DNA of 64,000 nucleotides from Rotaria sordida (lineage: Eukaryota; Rotifera; Eurotatoria; Philodinida; Philodinidae). Shown here one piece after another: positions 37,207 through 48,729 of the stretch; the stretch's first letter is position 1, and each line of letters begins with the position of its first letter. The notes under the pieces were generated by a model, which did no database searches, had not been told where the DNA came from, and saw nothing but the letters and a program-made list of their open reading frames with translations. Location: the NCBI GenBank assembly GCA_905250125.1, contig CAJNOL010000376.1:62001-126000 (forward strand), read 5' to 3'. A program made the translations under genes and the position numbers.

Positions 37207-38050
37207 AATAACGAATGACACAAATTAAATATGACAAACATGATATCCTTTTTTTTTTCTTTTTGGATCTTTCAGATTTATTTTCAGAAAGTCATTCGAT
37301 AGGAAATTTTTTACTCTAGGACACGCGAAAAAATGCAAAAATATGATGCAAGTTTTTTTTTTCAACAATATTTTGCTGAAATGTCAAATGTACTATAAAA
37401 TTCTGCGTCTTTTGATATAGTATATATATTTCAGAATTTTAGAAGAAACATTTGGAGAATAATCATGAAGTAAAAAATGAAAAAAAAAACAATTTGTCTA
37501 ATAGAATTATATAATTATTCTTTTGTAATTTCATACAACCTAATCATTTCTATTCTTCAAGTTAGAAGTCGCAATACTTTGTTTAGAATTGAATCCTACA
37601 TACCACAGCACGAGAATTACTATTTTATGTACCAAATCTCGCTTTGGAAAACATGTATTTTTTTTTGCAACATGTATAGAAATATATTAGTAGGTTTTAG
37701 TTTCAAGCTTTTTTCGTACGAACGATAGTACCAAGCATATTGAAAAAGTCATGGATATGGACATTACAAAATTCTCTATCCATCGATACTAATTACGTTA
37801 CTTCTTGAAGCAAAGACTTATATAAATTGATAGATAGCTGCAGAAAATCAAAAGTCATATTTAGACAATTGAGCAAATATTTATACTTTAAATTTTGTTT
37901 CAACAAGAAAAATTTATTTGAAAAGAACAAACTCAACAGTTTTCTAGAATGAAAAATTTTTCTATCAAATGACTTTCTAAAAGTATATCGGAGAAAGCCA
38001 AAATAAAAAGAAATGATATTTGTCCTATTTAATCTGCATCATACGTTAAA
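37207..38050. mobile_element. Palindromic non-autonomous transposon, family A copy 2
   Basis: A diverged full-length relative of 4286-5203. The left end reads ATAACGAATGACACAAATTA and the right end CATACGTTA. Shared internal blocks include TCAGATTTA.TTTCA..AAGTCATTCGATAG, ATACAACCTAATC and GAAGTC.CAATA. Both copies keep the same order and inverted arms, so they derive from one mobile family. Open frames inside are not genes. Confidence 0.8.
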
Positions 38051-38739
38051 AATAATTTAAAGGTTAGTTTCTGCTGTGTATTCCATTTTTATATGTTCAT
38101 AATTTCATGAAATTATTTGAAAAAGAAAAATGATATTTTATATTTACCTTTGTCGTTTTTGGAGAAGTTATGATTAATTTATTTGGGTTGTTACAAAATG
38201 TAATCAAAGTATCAATTGGTTTAACCACCATATATTATTCCATGTGGAGAAAAAAAAAATAATCATGATTAAACAAATGAATGTTATTATTTAGGAGAAA
38301 AAAAAACCTCACAAAAAAATTACAGATCAAGATTATTAAGAAAAATAGAAATGTATGTGCAAAGATAGAAAAAAAATCGCTTAATTCTTTTTTGTGCATA
38401 TACAAAAAAGTCTATTTAATAATGACAAAAAAACCAACAAAGTTTAGAAGAGAGAAGAGAAAATCATTTATTGTATACAACAATGCAGCAAAAAACAAAA
38501 GAAAAAAGATAATCAGCTGAAAGAAAAATACATTGCTTAAAAATAGAAAAGTTCTTTGCCTAATAGCATTTATATATATATATATATATGAATAAAAACA
38601 CTGTCTCCATCATGACGTTTGATATGTTCTTAGGAGAAAGAATGCTATAAATAAAGCTAAGTGTAATAACAAGGACATAAAGATAAAAATGAATCAAAAG
38701 TTTCTTTTATTATATCCTCATGATAATGGCGGATTTTGC
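38051..38739. other. Intergenic; likely 3' end of MGNRS gene A
   Basis: Contains a TA microsatellite near 38570-38588. A minus-strand AATAAA at about 38706-38711, some 30 bp past the stop of gene A, is a plausible polyadenylation signal. No other gene seen. Confidence 0.45.
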
Positions 38740-41677
38740 CTAGTGAAGAACAATACAACATACAATTGATATTCGTCCAGAACCGCCTGAAAATGATCCT
38801 AATTGTGCATGACTTATTGGAGAGAAGTTGCTAGCTGTTGGGAATATACCCGGCTGAAAGAGGCTATTGCATAGAGGTAAGCCACTTGATAAATTGATAT
38901 TAGCTCCTGGAAAATAACTGAATGACTGTTGTGGAAAGGCATTGTATGATAATTGCTGTGGATAAATACCACCGAACTGTGGTTGAGCTTGAGAGAATCC
39001 ACCAAATCCTAATTGATTGATATTACCAAAGGGTTGTTGACTGTAACTAGCAAATCCTGGTTGATAATATGATAGGGATTCATATTGACCATATCTGGCA
39101 AAGCCAGGTTGCCCGTAGCCACTATAAGACAGTTGATTGAATCCACCGAATCCTGGCTGACTAAAGCCACCATAAGGTAATTGACCAAAACCACCGTATG
39201 CTGCAAAAGCAGACTGACCGAATCCTGGCTGACTAAAGCCACCATAAGGTAACTGACCAAAATCACCGTATGCTGCAAAAGCAGACTGACCGAATCTTGG
39301 CTGACTAAAGCCACCGTATGCTGCAAAAGCAGACTGGCCGAATCCTGGCTGACTAAAGCCACCATAAGGTAACTGACCAAAATCACCGTATACTGCAAAA
39401 GCAGACTGACCGAATCCTGGCTGACTAAAGCCACCATAAGGTAATTGACCAGAACCACCGTATGCTGCAAGAGCAGACTGACCGAATCCTGGCTGGCTAA
39501 AGCCACCATAAGGTAACTGACCAAAACCACCGTATGCTGCAAGAGCAGACTGACCGAATCCTGGCTGGCTAAAGCCACCATAAGGTAATTGACCAAAACC
39601 ACCGTATGCTGCAAAAGCAGACTGACCGAATCCTGGCTGATCGATTCCACTGAAATTTGACAATATATTACCACCGATGCCTTTATAATACGAAATGAGA
39701 GATATAAATGTGAAGAAAAAAAACAATATAGTTTTAATTACTTGAAAATGCGGCATAGTTGTTAAAGCTTCCGCCTAGTGGCAATCCTTGACCAAAACCT
39801 AGATTAATTAAGAATTATGGATAATCAAGTTGTCTGTTCCAAAAATTATTAACAGATGAATCTATACCTCCATATGATGGAACTCCACCAAAGTTACCAG
39901 GAATACTCTGTGGGCAAATTTGTTGTTGTGGTATAATTGGAAATTGAGGTGGATAAGCTATTTGTTGTGGTACCATCGGAACTGCTTGTGAAGAATAAGC
40001 TAAAAAGAGTAACAAAATGTTATCAACTTGATTATATCTAGTATTAATTATATTTTTCCATTTAATTATTGATGCTATTTCAGTTTGATATGCAAAAAAA
40101 AGAAGAAAAAAAATCTTACGCATTGGCATTTGTTAATGCATAATTAGCACTGAAAATGAAAATCATATTTGAGGCATTATGGATTCACAAGCTGTGAAAG
40201 CATCAAAGCAATTTTTATCAATTACTAGATACTTTAATTAATATCATCATCAGTTTAAAATGTAAACAAAATGATGCAAATAATAAGCAGAGAGAATTTA
40301 TTACGCATGGCAGGTGGAGCAATTGGCATTGAAGGCATTATTGGAAAATATGCTACAGAAGATTAAATATGATATTAATTAGTATTAAATATTTTATTGC
40401 ATTTCTACACATTGGAGAAGGTGCAATCGGTATTTGGGGCATGATAGGTGAATAAGCTAGGGTAAAATTTAAATATATTGAAGCACCTGTTAGATATTTA
40501 AAAACAAAAATTTCTATTTAGTTAATATCTTTGAATATACCATGATATACAATGTTATAAATCAAAAAGAACAAAGCAATCATAGATAGAAGCATAAATC
40601 TTACGCATTGAAGGTGTTGCAATGGATAGCATTTGAGGCATGACCATTGGATAGGCTAAAATAGTGAAAAAAGAAAACATATATCAACCAAGAAAATTCC
40701 TATTGAATTAGGATTAGTATTGTTCGAAAAAGAATACTGAATACCAATCAAAGATGAGCAATTTTCATTTTTTACACATTGGTTGTTGGCTTGCCACTAG
40801 GGATCTGCTAAGTGATCTCGGTCCCGCTTCCGTCGGAACCAAATTTTCATTTTTACGGGATTGGGACCGGAACCAAGACCGGAAAACAGTTTTAATTGGG
40901 AATGAAATCGGAACCAGGATAAAAAAAAAAGATGTTCCGTCCGTTCCCTACTCAGCATTGATGGCATCATCGACTGGTAAGCTAAGTAGAATTTATTTCA
41001 ATGAGATATTAGTGTCATTTGATTAAGAATTAAATTTACTGAATTTTAATATATTAAATAAGAACTTGTATTGGTTTAATAAGAAAAAGGATATAGATAA
41101 TTCTCTTACACATAGGCATTTGAGACATAACTGGCTGAATCATTGGAGGTGGACAAGGAATACCAAAAGAAAATTGTGGACCCATCGATGGTAATTGAAA
41201 CGACATGGACCAACAATTTGAACCCATTTGAAACATCGATCCTTGAAGCATAGGTATTTGTGGCATCATCTGTGGAATTCCGAATCCTCCATAACCACCT
41301 ACGAAAGGATTTGCAAAGCTGGCGCTGCCTTGTTGAAATAAATTTTGAAATTCAGCTACTGCATAATTAGGTATGTAAATTAAACGAACTTTAGATCTGC
41401 TCAAACCGGGTTCAAGCATTGGATTAAAACTCGCTGAATACATATAGCCGTATGCACCAAGTCCTTGTGGACCGAGAACACACGGACCACCTAGAGGAGA
41501 TCCCAATGTTGTCATCAATAGTTCATCAGTAATACCATAACCGAATGGATATTCTCCTGCAGTAGGTTGATAAATTGAACCGTAATTTTCAATTCCTTCA
41601 TAACCGTAATAAGGATCGTAGCTAGCACCATAAGTAGCAAGATTATCTCCTTGTGTACGAACGCTACGGTTACCCAT
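38740..41677 (-). CDS. MGNRS gene A: Gly/Gln/Met-rich tandem-repeat protein
   Basis: Exons: 41677-41110, (40981-40776, interrupted), 40655-40605, 40456-40409, 40352-40305, 39999-39868, 39798-39742 and 39680-38740. Every intron is phase 1. Leaving out the interrupted exon gives an uninterrupted 614 aa. Exon 1 starts MGNRSVRTQGDN and is rich in Tyr/Gly/Pro. Exons 3-5 are duplicated short units encoding Y-x-P-x-MP..PIAP-x-M. The last exon has about seven tandem copies of a 24-residue (72-nt) unit made of QPGFGQSAFAAYGG plus FGQLPYGGFS. Some are shortened, then degenerate Gln/Gly/Phe sequence follows. There is no signal peptide or membrane span. The composition resembles structural or condensate-forming proteins with GFGQ repeats; the function is unknown. 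Exon 2 is broken by a 153-bp element. It shares its N-terminus and intron phase with genes B and C. Confidence 0.8.
38993..39662 (-). repeat. 72-bp coding tandem repeat array of gene A
   Basis: Seven or so copies of a 72-bp unit, very similar at DNA level (for example AATCCTGGCTGACTAAAGCC on the plus strand recurs). One unit (around 39300-39330) is shortened in frame. The low divergence means recent duplication or gene conversion. Because the unit is a multiple of 3 and poor in stops, another frame on the same strand is also open; it should not be taken as a gene. Confidence 0.9.
40305..40655 (-). repeat. Tandemly duplicated 48-51-nt exons
   Basis: Exons 40655-40605 (51 nt), 40456-40409 (48 nt) and 40352-40305 (48 nt) have the same design. 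Each starts after AG with a C/T-rich TAT codon, encodes Met/Pro/Ile repeats and ends ATG followed by one base and GT. All are phase 1 at both ends, so any one can be gained, lost or skipped without a frameshift. A fourth, decayed copy ends at about 40123 (CAA ATG CCA ATG C|GTAAG) but has TAA just upstream. The interrupted exon 2 is a further member. Confidence 0.85.
40798..40950. mobile_element. 153-bp hAT-like element inside gene A exon 2
   Basis: Ends TAGGGATC and GTTCCCTA form short inverted repeats. The flanking 8-mers CTTGCCAC (40790-40797) and CTCAGCAT (40951-40958) are poor matches, yet removing the element plus one 8-mer restores an exon that ends ATG|T in phase 1, as in its sister exons. 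With the element present the exon frame hits TAG at its far end. The interior has GC-richer GGTCC/GGAACC motifs. No transposase. Confidence 0.6.
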
Positions 41678-43908
41678 TATATAGAAATATATATATATAT
41701 GTATGAATTCGTATAGTGTTGAGTATGTATGGATGTTAGTATATGAAGACGAAAGAAATCGAACTATACAATAAATAATAGCATATAAGTGAGAAAATTT
41801 AGCTCATTTTAAAACAAATGTTTACTAGTTTTCTTACCGTCTCTTAGTTAGATGGAGAGTAGTTGTGATATTAGACGTAGGCAAATTACTATATTAAGTG
41901 AGTGAAGAAGATACAGTATCACACATATATACATACAACACTTGATGTCTCTGATCAATCGATCGCAGACAAATCATCAATTTAGAGACAGGGAAATGTT
42001 ATTCGAAACAATGCAATTATGTATACCTCAACTATGGTGTATTTGCCTATGGACAAGTTTTTCTGTTTTTTTCTTGCTTTTTTTACTTTTCACCTGATCT
42101 AATTGCTTTTTGGTCGATCTTTTCTCACTCAACAATGATCTTCCGATACATATTAAGATGACAACTTCCAATGACAGACCTTGCCTGTGGTTGTATGCTT
42201 GTTTACTAATCAAACGTATAGGCAAAAATAAAATATACATTTTATTTTATTTCTTCTAATAAAAATAATGAAAAATGATATATAAGAATTCTGTTTATGA
42301 TCAAGAAAAAAATCGATTTATTAAATGTTTATTATTAATGTATAAATATTTTTTAACTTTTTGTTTTTATGCTCTATACTTCAGTATATGATTCTTTGAT
42401 AGATGTATAGAAAAAAATTTCCTTGCTCTATCAACAATGTCAAATCACTGAAACATAATTAATCAAATTTATATATTTTTTCCACATATTTTATTGTTAC
42501 ACGAAATAGAGAAGACGAAAAGAGTATTTTAATTTAGTTGATGATCAAGATATTAGATGTTGAAAATTTTTTCGAATATACATCATTATGTATCAAAAAT
42601 AAAATTGATAAACAAAAAAATCAACTAATTAAATCAATATTTAATCGAATTATATTTTCTATTTAATGGAATGCTGAGAATATTATTGATAGTTTTAATA
42701 TTTATGCATTTCATTTGAACATAAAGAGTATTAATATACCACTTATGTCATATAAAAGAATTCGAGTAATATCAGTTTGTTATTTTTCCTCCGTCCTCGT
42801 TACATTAAATATCTTTCTATTACACTGTATTACTGATGTACATTTTTTTTTATAGTGTTAAAAAACATGTTTAAGTAAAAGCGTAGATGTTCTTTTTTAA
42901 AATGAGCAAATCATCCAGTAACCTTCATTGATGTATTTTTGTTTTTTCTATTATCAAATTGTGTTGGCAATTTCATCAAATATGTATACATGTCTATTTT
43001 GCTTTATATCTGAACGTTCGATCTAATTTTTATCGAATTTATCTTGTCAAATTAAATAACTTATTCATAATAAAAAAAATACCAACATCATTATAATCAT
43101 TATTACTATCAATATATCCTTCATAATAATCACAAAAATTAGTGATGCGTCTCGAAAGTTTATGATTGCAAATATGTCCTTTGTTCCAACCAATACCTTT
43201 TTATCTTTGGTGTATGATTATATATGAAGCATACAAATAGGAACGAAACCTGTCAAAACCACACAATTAATCAATTTTTCTTCATTCGAATCAAAACATA
43301 TCCATCAAAAGAAAGATACTGTGATCACCATTGGTAGTTAAGTGATTCTTGTGGTGATAAAAATGCAATATTGAGTTGTACTAGATTTTAATGATAAGAT
43401 CAATTGAATGTGTCTGCACATATGTATCTATGGCAAAGAGAAAATGAAAAGAAAAGAAACGATGATTGGATATAAATATATTTTTATTTATTTTTTTTCG
43501 CGAAAAAAACCTATAACTGTTCTAATGCAAAAAAAAACACACGCAAAGAAGAAAAAAAAATGCTACGACTAATTTTGTTTTGAATCTGAAATAAAGTGGG
43601 AAGCACAAAAATGCTTCAAACAATACCAAAACAAGCATTGTAATTCATTGCCAAGACAAAAATTTTAATGGATGATGTTGAAAAAGTTTTCTTGTTTGTC
43701 AAATTGTGTGTATAATCTGTCATTTGCTCGTGTGTTTTGCTTTGAATAAAGACTTGATGGATCGACTTGCACTATTATTGAATGACAATTTAAGATGTTT
43801 TTATGAGTGTAGAAGTACAGAAAAGAAAGAAAGCAAGATGTGTCAGTACAACAGAGAAAAAATTTGAAAAAAAAAACAAATGTCTAATGTCTGATATAGC
43901 TAAAATGT
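41678..43908. other. Intergenic between MGNRS genes A and B
   Basis: Left part is the promoter side of gene A (minus strand), with TA-rich sequence at 41683-41702 just before the ATG. Right part is the 3' side of gene B. No additional gene or RNA recognised; short open frames lack support. Confidence 0.45.
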
Positions 43909-45927
43909 TTATTGACCGATTGGAACACAACAGCAAAGCTGACGTCCAGGTCCAGCTGGTCCTGGAAAACCTATTTGTTGAGGACCTAGCTGAAAGTTTG
44001 CTTGTGGCAGAGCAAATTGTTGAGGAGGTAGCTGAGGAAATGATTGTGGTAGACCAAATTGTTGAGGTACACAAACTGGTTGAGGAGCTGGTTGTGGCAC
44101 AGGAACTGGTTGTGGTACAGGATATGGTTGTGGCACACAAACTGGTTGAGGAACTGGGTGTGGTACAGGATATGGTTGTGGCACACAAACTGGTTGAGGA
44201 ACTGGTTGTGGCACAGGATATGGCTGTGGTACAGGAACTGGTTGAGGAACAGGAACAGGTACAGGATATGGTTGAGGAACAGGAACTGGTTGAGGAACAG
44301 GAACTGGTTGAGGAACAGGAACAGGTACAGGAACGTGTTGAGGAACTGGAACATGAATGATTTGAGGAACAGGAACATGAATTGGAGCTGGTGCTGGCAA
44401 TGCTAATGGTGCTGTTGGAAGTCCCGAGAAACATAAGAAAAGAATGAGTTACTCATTAAAAGCTCAGTGACAAACAAAAACAAGAGAGCAGCTTGAAGAA
44501 CTTACCGGCAGGAGCAGCTATTGGACAGAAAGATCCAAGTCCGCCGCCGAATCCACCACCTAAACCTAAATTCAAGGAAATATCATTTAACAGTTGTATT
44601 CGTCGACTAGACAGTAATACTCACCGCCATAAGATCCCAAGCCACCGCCAAAAGATCCTAAGCCACCGCCAAGAGATCCTAAGCCACCGCCATAAGATCC
44701 TAAGCCACCACCATAAGATCCCAAGCCACCACCATAAGATCCCAAGCCACCGCCATAAGATCCCAAGCTACTGCCCTTAAAATATTCACAAATTAAGACA
44801 TCAGCTATGGTTCACCGATTTTGATGTATCGACTCAAATAAATTATGTGCATGAGGTCGTTGTCATACGAATATAAAATATATACTTAATCTACTCAAGT
44901 GCTTACGACGAATATGAACGGCTCATCAATGATAAACCACCTCCAAAGCCTAGAAACAAACACAACCATTAAATTTTAATTTTATGTAATAGAAAAGACG
45001 TACCACCACCAAAACCACCACCCAAACCACCACCAAAACCACCACCTAAACCACCACCAAAACCACCAAGTGCTGTTGCTCCGCCATAGGCTTGAAGACC
45101 TACAATAAAAAAGAAAGTGTGTCTTAATTTAAAAAGCGCTTGAAACTCAATTGAAAACTTACCACCATAATTACTGACGGGTAGTGGTGCAGGGAGTGGT
45201 GCAGGAAGTGCGGCAGGGAATCCTCCACCGAACCCTCCACCGTATCCTCCACCGAATCCTCCACTGAATCCTCCACCGAGTCCTCCACCGNNNNNNNNNN
45301 NNNNNNNNNNNNNNNNNNNNNNNNNNNNNNNNNNNNNNNNNNNNNNNNNNNNNNNNNNNNNNNNNNNNNNNNNNNNNNNTATCCTCCACCGAATCCTCCA
45401 CCGTATCCTCCACCGAATCCTCCACCATATCCTCCACCGAACCCTCCAGAGCATACTGCAGGGAGTGCTGGAGGTAGTTGTATTGGCATTGGTGCAGGCA
45501 TTGGCATTGGCATTGGCATTGGCATTGGTGCAGGCATTGGCATTGGCATTGGCATTGGCATTGGTGCAGGCATTGGCATTGGCATTGGCATTGATGGCGC
45601 ACAACAAGGCATTGGCATTGGCATTGGCATTGGCATTGGCATTGGCATTGGTGCAGGCATGGGTGGCGCACAACAAGGCATTGGCATTGGCATTTGTTGA
45701 GGTATGAAGATGGGACGGATTTTAGGAGGGAGTGGAATAGGGGGAAGACAAGTTGTTGTGTATGGAGCAGCTAAAGGAGTGTTGAATGTGTATGTGTAAT
45801 ATGGAGAAGACAATAAATATTATAAAAGCTTACGTCCAGCTCCTAAAAAAGGATCATAAAAAGCACCATACATGCCGAGTCCACCCGGACCAACTGTAGT
45901 GACACGTCTTCCACTTCGATTTCCCAT
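43909..45927 (-). CDS. MGNRS gene B: Pro/Met/Val/Gly-rich repeat protein
   Basis: Seven exons: 45927-45834, 45770-45163 (with assembly gap), 45099-45004, 44949-44907, 44770-44625, 44565-44506 and 44411-43909. All have GT-AG ends. Exon 1 encodes [18 protein letters not shown] then [13 protein letters not shown], close to a stretch of gene A exon 1. Exon 2 runs from [12 protein letters not shown] through (MP)n blocks with CCAPPM to GGGFGGGY repeats, broken by Ns at 45291-45379. Exons 3-6 are [15 protein letters not shown] and similar. The last exon begins with [11 protein letters not shown], continues as [16 protein letters not shown] repeats and ends GFPGPAGPG...CCCVPIGQ. There is no signal peptide. 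Function is unknown; it may be structural. The frame differs on the two sides of the gap, so the gap length is a placeholder. Confidence 0.75.
45291..45379. other. Assembly gap (89 N)
   Basis: A run of Ns falls inside the GGGFGG/GGGYGG-coding tandem array of gene B exon 2. The coding frame on the left and right sides does not match across 89 bases, so the true length differs. The array was probably too repetitive to assemble. Confidence 0.99.
45465..45705 (-). repeat. Hexanucleotide (CCAATG)n coding repeat
   Basis: Blocks of the 6-mer ATTGGC (plus strand) encode Met-Pro dipeptides on the minus strand. They are interrupted by GGTGCA (Pro-Ala) and by CCAPPM units repeated twice. Length change by slippage is expected here. 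Other frames are open only because of the repeat. Confidence 0.9.
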
Positions 45928-48301
45928 TTCTCGTTATTTGTCGATATGTAGCTAGTATAATGCCTAGAACTAATACAGTAAGACTTATATAATAAAAAGA
46001 GAGAAGCAACACCAATGTCTATCGAATAAAGATAAAATGCGACTCACGATTTCAATCTTATACAGTTCACTCACTTTTATCCAAATGATGACGACGATTG
46101 TCGATCTCAAGTAATCAATCTGATACAAATGTTTCTGATTTTATAGGTAAGCCGCTTTACCTTTGCTTCTTAGACAATATAAGAGAAAGGGAGAAAAAAA
46201 AAGAGAAAAAGAGAAAAGAGAGAGAGCCTTTTTTTGCTAGAAAACGGGACACCGACGCTTGTCCCTTGTTGTAAAGACTACGCTCATAAAATACAATTGG
46301 TTTATTATATTTGTCTCCGAGTCGTCTGTGCATCAATCAGTGACGCGTAAAGAGAAGGTTTCAACGATAACTGTGGTATACACAAAAAAAAAACATGTTT
46401 TTTTTATCAACCATGGCCGTTGTGTTGTTAGTAGGGTAAAAGAGAGAGATAATAACAAATCCCTCTGTTTACAATATGTATATCCAGGGCCAAAAAATTT
46501 CGTGTCACTTGCCTGAGCACAGCTGTCACTATACGAAAAATCGATAGTTAGAATCAAATCGTATCTTAACATTCGCACACCAAAACATAAGCATAAAAAT
46601 AAATATGAATTGTCAGCTAGCAAAAATTAATATCCCATCATTTATTTCGAGAATGTTAAACTAATAATGATAATCTTGAGGTTGTTATCGTTCATAATGA
46701 TTATAATGACGATGAATCAAAGAACTTATATTAGTGTAGGCTCAAAAGGTAGAAAAAGACAGAAAATAGTTTTTTTAAATTTGATAGTTGTTAATCATAA
46801 TTTTTGTGGTTTTACTTGTTATCTATTAAAATAAGTATCTACTGTAGTTTTCGAGGCCAAAATAACACCATCAAATAATCAACACATATTGCACATACTG
46901 ATATATATATATACATGCATATAGATTTAATCATTAATATTCACATAAAATGAAAATTAAAGTTGTCACAGATCGTATTACAGTAAACGAGTGTGTAATA
47001 CAGTCTTTAGTTGTATTTTTTAATAAAATGATTTGAATTATTTTTGTTTTTTGAAATAAAATTTTAATTTCTTTCTAATACCAAATTTCTTCATTATTTA
47101 CATGAGAATCTTAAAAGATTTTATTTGAAATTGGCGACGTTGACTATATTATTTGTTATGTTTGTTTGAATATATTTTTCTTTCTTTGTCATTTGAAATA
47201 TAATATAAGTATTTAGATTTTCATTTTAATTGGAAAAAAAATAATTGAAATCACTGTGTTTCAAAAGTGTTGTTTTTCCTCAAATTAATATCTCTATACA
47301 TCAAACATTTCATATAAAAATAAAGAGAAAAAAAAATGTGTTATGTTAATTAATCACCATTGATCAATATCAAATTTTTGAATAATCGACGTCATGTTCA
47401 GATTTCAAATATTAAAACAAAAATTACTTTTTTACTTTTTTTCTTCAAAACTTTAATTATAAATTTTTCGTACAAATTGGTTTCAGTAAAAATATGATAT
47501 GATAGACAAAACCGTATACTTCTGTTTTTTTTTTCTGTTTTCATAAACATATTTTAGAAACAGGTTTGTCCTTTATTATTCTTTTCATAGTTTGACAATA
47601 GTACGTTTTTTTTGTTATGAAAATATTACATTTACACATTGTTTCATTGATTATTGCTTTTCTGTTTCTTGTACACTCTTTATCCACAGTATATCACCAG
47701 TTTTCTATTTACTAATATTTTTTCATCACGTAACATCAAACCATTATTATTACATATACTGATCGGAAAACGAAGCGAGTATAAATGTGACTACTCCACG
47801 GTTGATCGCTTTGCACCACAACGTTTAGGCCACATAACCGCGCGCTGTCGTCCTTCTTTTACCTTGATTGCATTGCTTCCCATTCTTTTTCTTTTTTTTT
47901 TGTACACTAGTTTTGTTCTACCTCTCTCTCTCTCTCTCTTTATGCTTGCATACTATATTTGATATTTAACACCGCATTCTATCAATTGATCACTCATCTA
48001 ATTTTTTACCGCACCCTTATAGGTGAGTACGAATCCTCTTCTCATATATGTATTTTCTTTTTTTGGTTTTATCGTATAGACATTTATATCATGTTATCTA
48101 TATGAACCCTACTTATTTCTGTTACATTATATCTATTTATTTATCTTTTCTTTTTTCTTTTGTTTGTCAGATTTTATAATCAGTTGTACACAGATCAACG
48201 ATCACCCCTAGTATAAAAAAGCTACATAAAGGTTTGCCTCGATTGCAAGATCATCTATCATCAACAGACTAATTCTTCAGTAAAAAAAAGTCCTTTTTAG
48301 A
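45928..48301. promoter_or_regulatory. Shared upstream region of divergent MGNRS genes B and C
   Basis: 2.4 kb between two divergently transcribed relatives. Likely TATA boxes are TATATAAG on the minus strand (45991-45984, 57 bp before the gene B ATG) and TATAAAAA on the plus strand (48212-48219, about 83 bp before the gene C ATG). The interior is AT-rich with GA- and CT-rich tracts near 46180-46230 and 47923-47940. No other gene is supported. Shared control is an inference from the arrangement. Confidence 0.5.
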
Positions 48302-48729
48302 ATGGGTAATCGAAGCGGTCGACAGCAACCAGTGTTTATTCCAGGTAAAATAAAGTGTAGTTATTTTAATAATTTTTCTAATAATGTTTTTCTTATGAAC
48401 TAGCTGATCCTTATCCACAATGGACTGAATATTATATTCCTACAGTACGTCGACAACGACCTGTCATTTATGTTGCCGTTCCTTTCAATCCGTGCGGTGG
48501 TATGGGAGGTTTCGGTGGCATGGGAGGTCTTGGTGGCTTGGGGGGGGGTTTTGGTGGCTTGGGGGGAGGTCTTGGTGGCTTGGGGGGAGGCCTTGGTGGC
48601 TTGGGAGGAGGCCTTGGTGGCTTGGGAGGTCTTGGTGGCTTGGGAAGTCTTGGTGGCTTGGGGGGAGGTCTTGGTGGCTTTGGAGGCCCTGGTGGCTTGG
48701 GAGGTCTTGGCGGATTACCTTTATTTTAA
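48302..48729 (+). CDS. MGNRS gene C: short Gly/Leu-rich protein
   Basis: Two exons, 48302-48344 and 48404-48729, with a 59-bp phase-1 intron; 122 aa. Exon 1 encodes MGNRSGRQQPVFIP. Exon 2 begins ADPYPQWTEYYIPTVRRQRP, then VIYVAVPFNPCGG, followed by about 65 residues of GGLGG/GGFGG repeats and the tail GGLPLF. The start codon, the MGNRS box and the first intron phase match genes A and B, so it belongs to the same family although it is on the other strand. A TATAAAAA sits about 83 bp upstream of the ATG. There is no signal peptide. Glycine-repeat proteins of this kind are known in cuticles, shells and adhesives, but nothing here proves such a role. Frames +1 and +2 of the repeat are also open and are shadows. 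Confidence 0.8.

Noticed and set aside
40754-41026. 90-codon plus-strand open frame
   Set aside because: It runs through the 153-bp inserted element and antisense to gene A exon 2.
43803-44406. Plus-strand and alternate-frame open readings over the gene B last exon (Val/Glu-rich, Trp/Arg-rich and Ser/Cys/Thr-rich)
   Set aside because: Shadows of the PVPQP-coding repeat; only the minus-strand Pro/Val frame fits splice sites and the MGNRS exon chain.
44641-44765. Regular short repeats that at first sight resemble a CRISPR-like array
   Set aside because: They are GSYGGGL-coding repeats of gene B with no unique spacers, and this is an animal genome.
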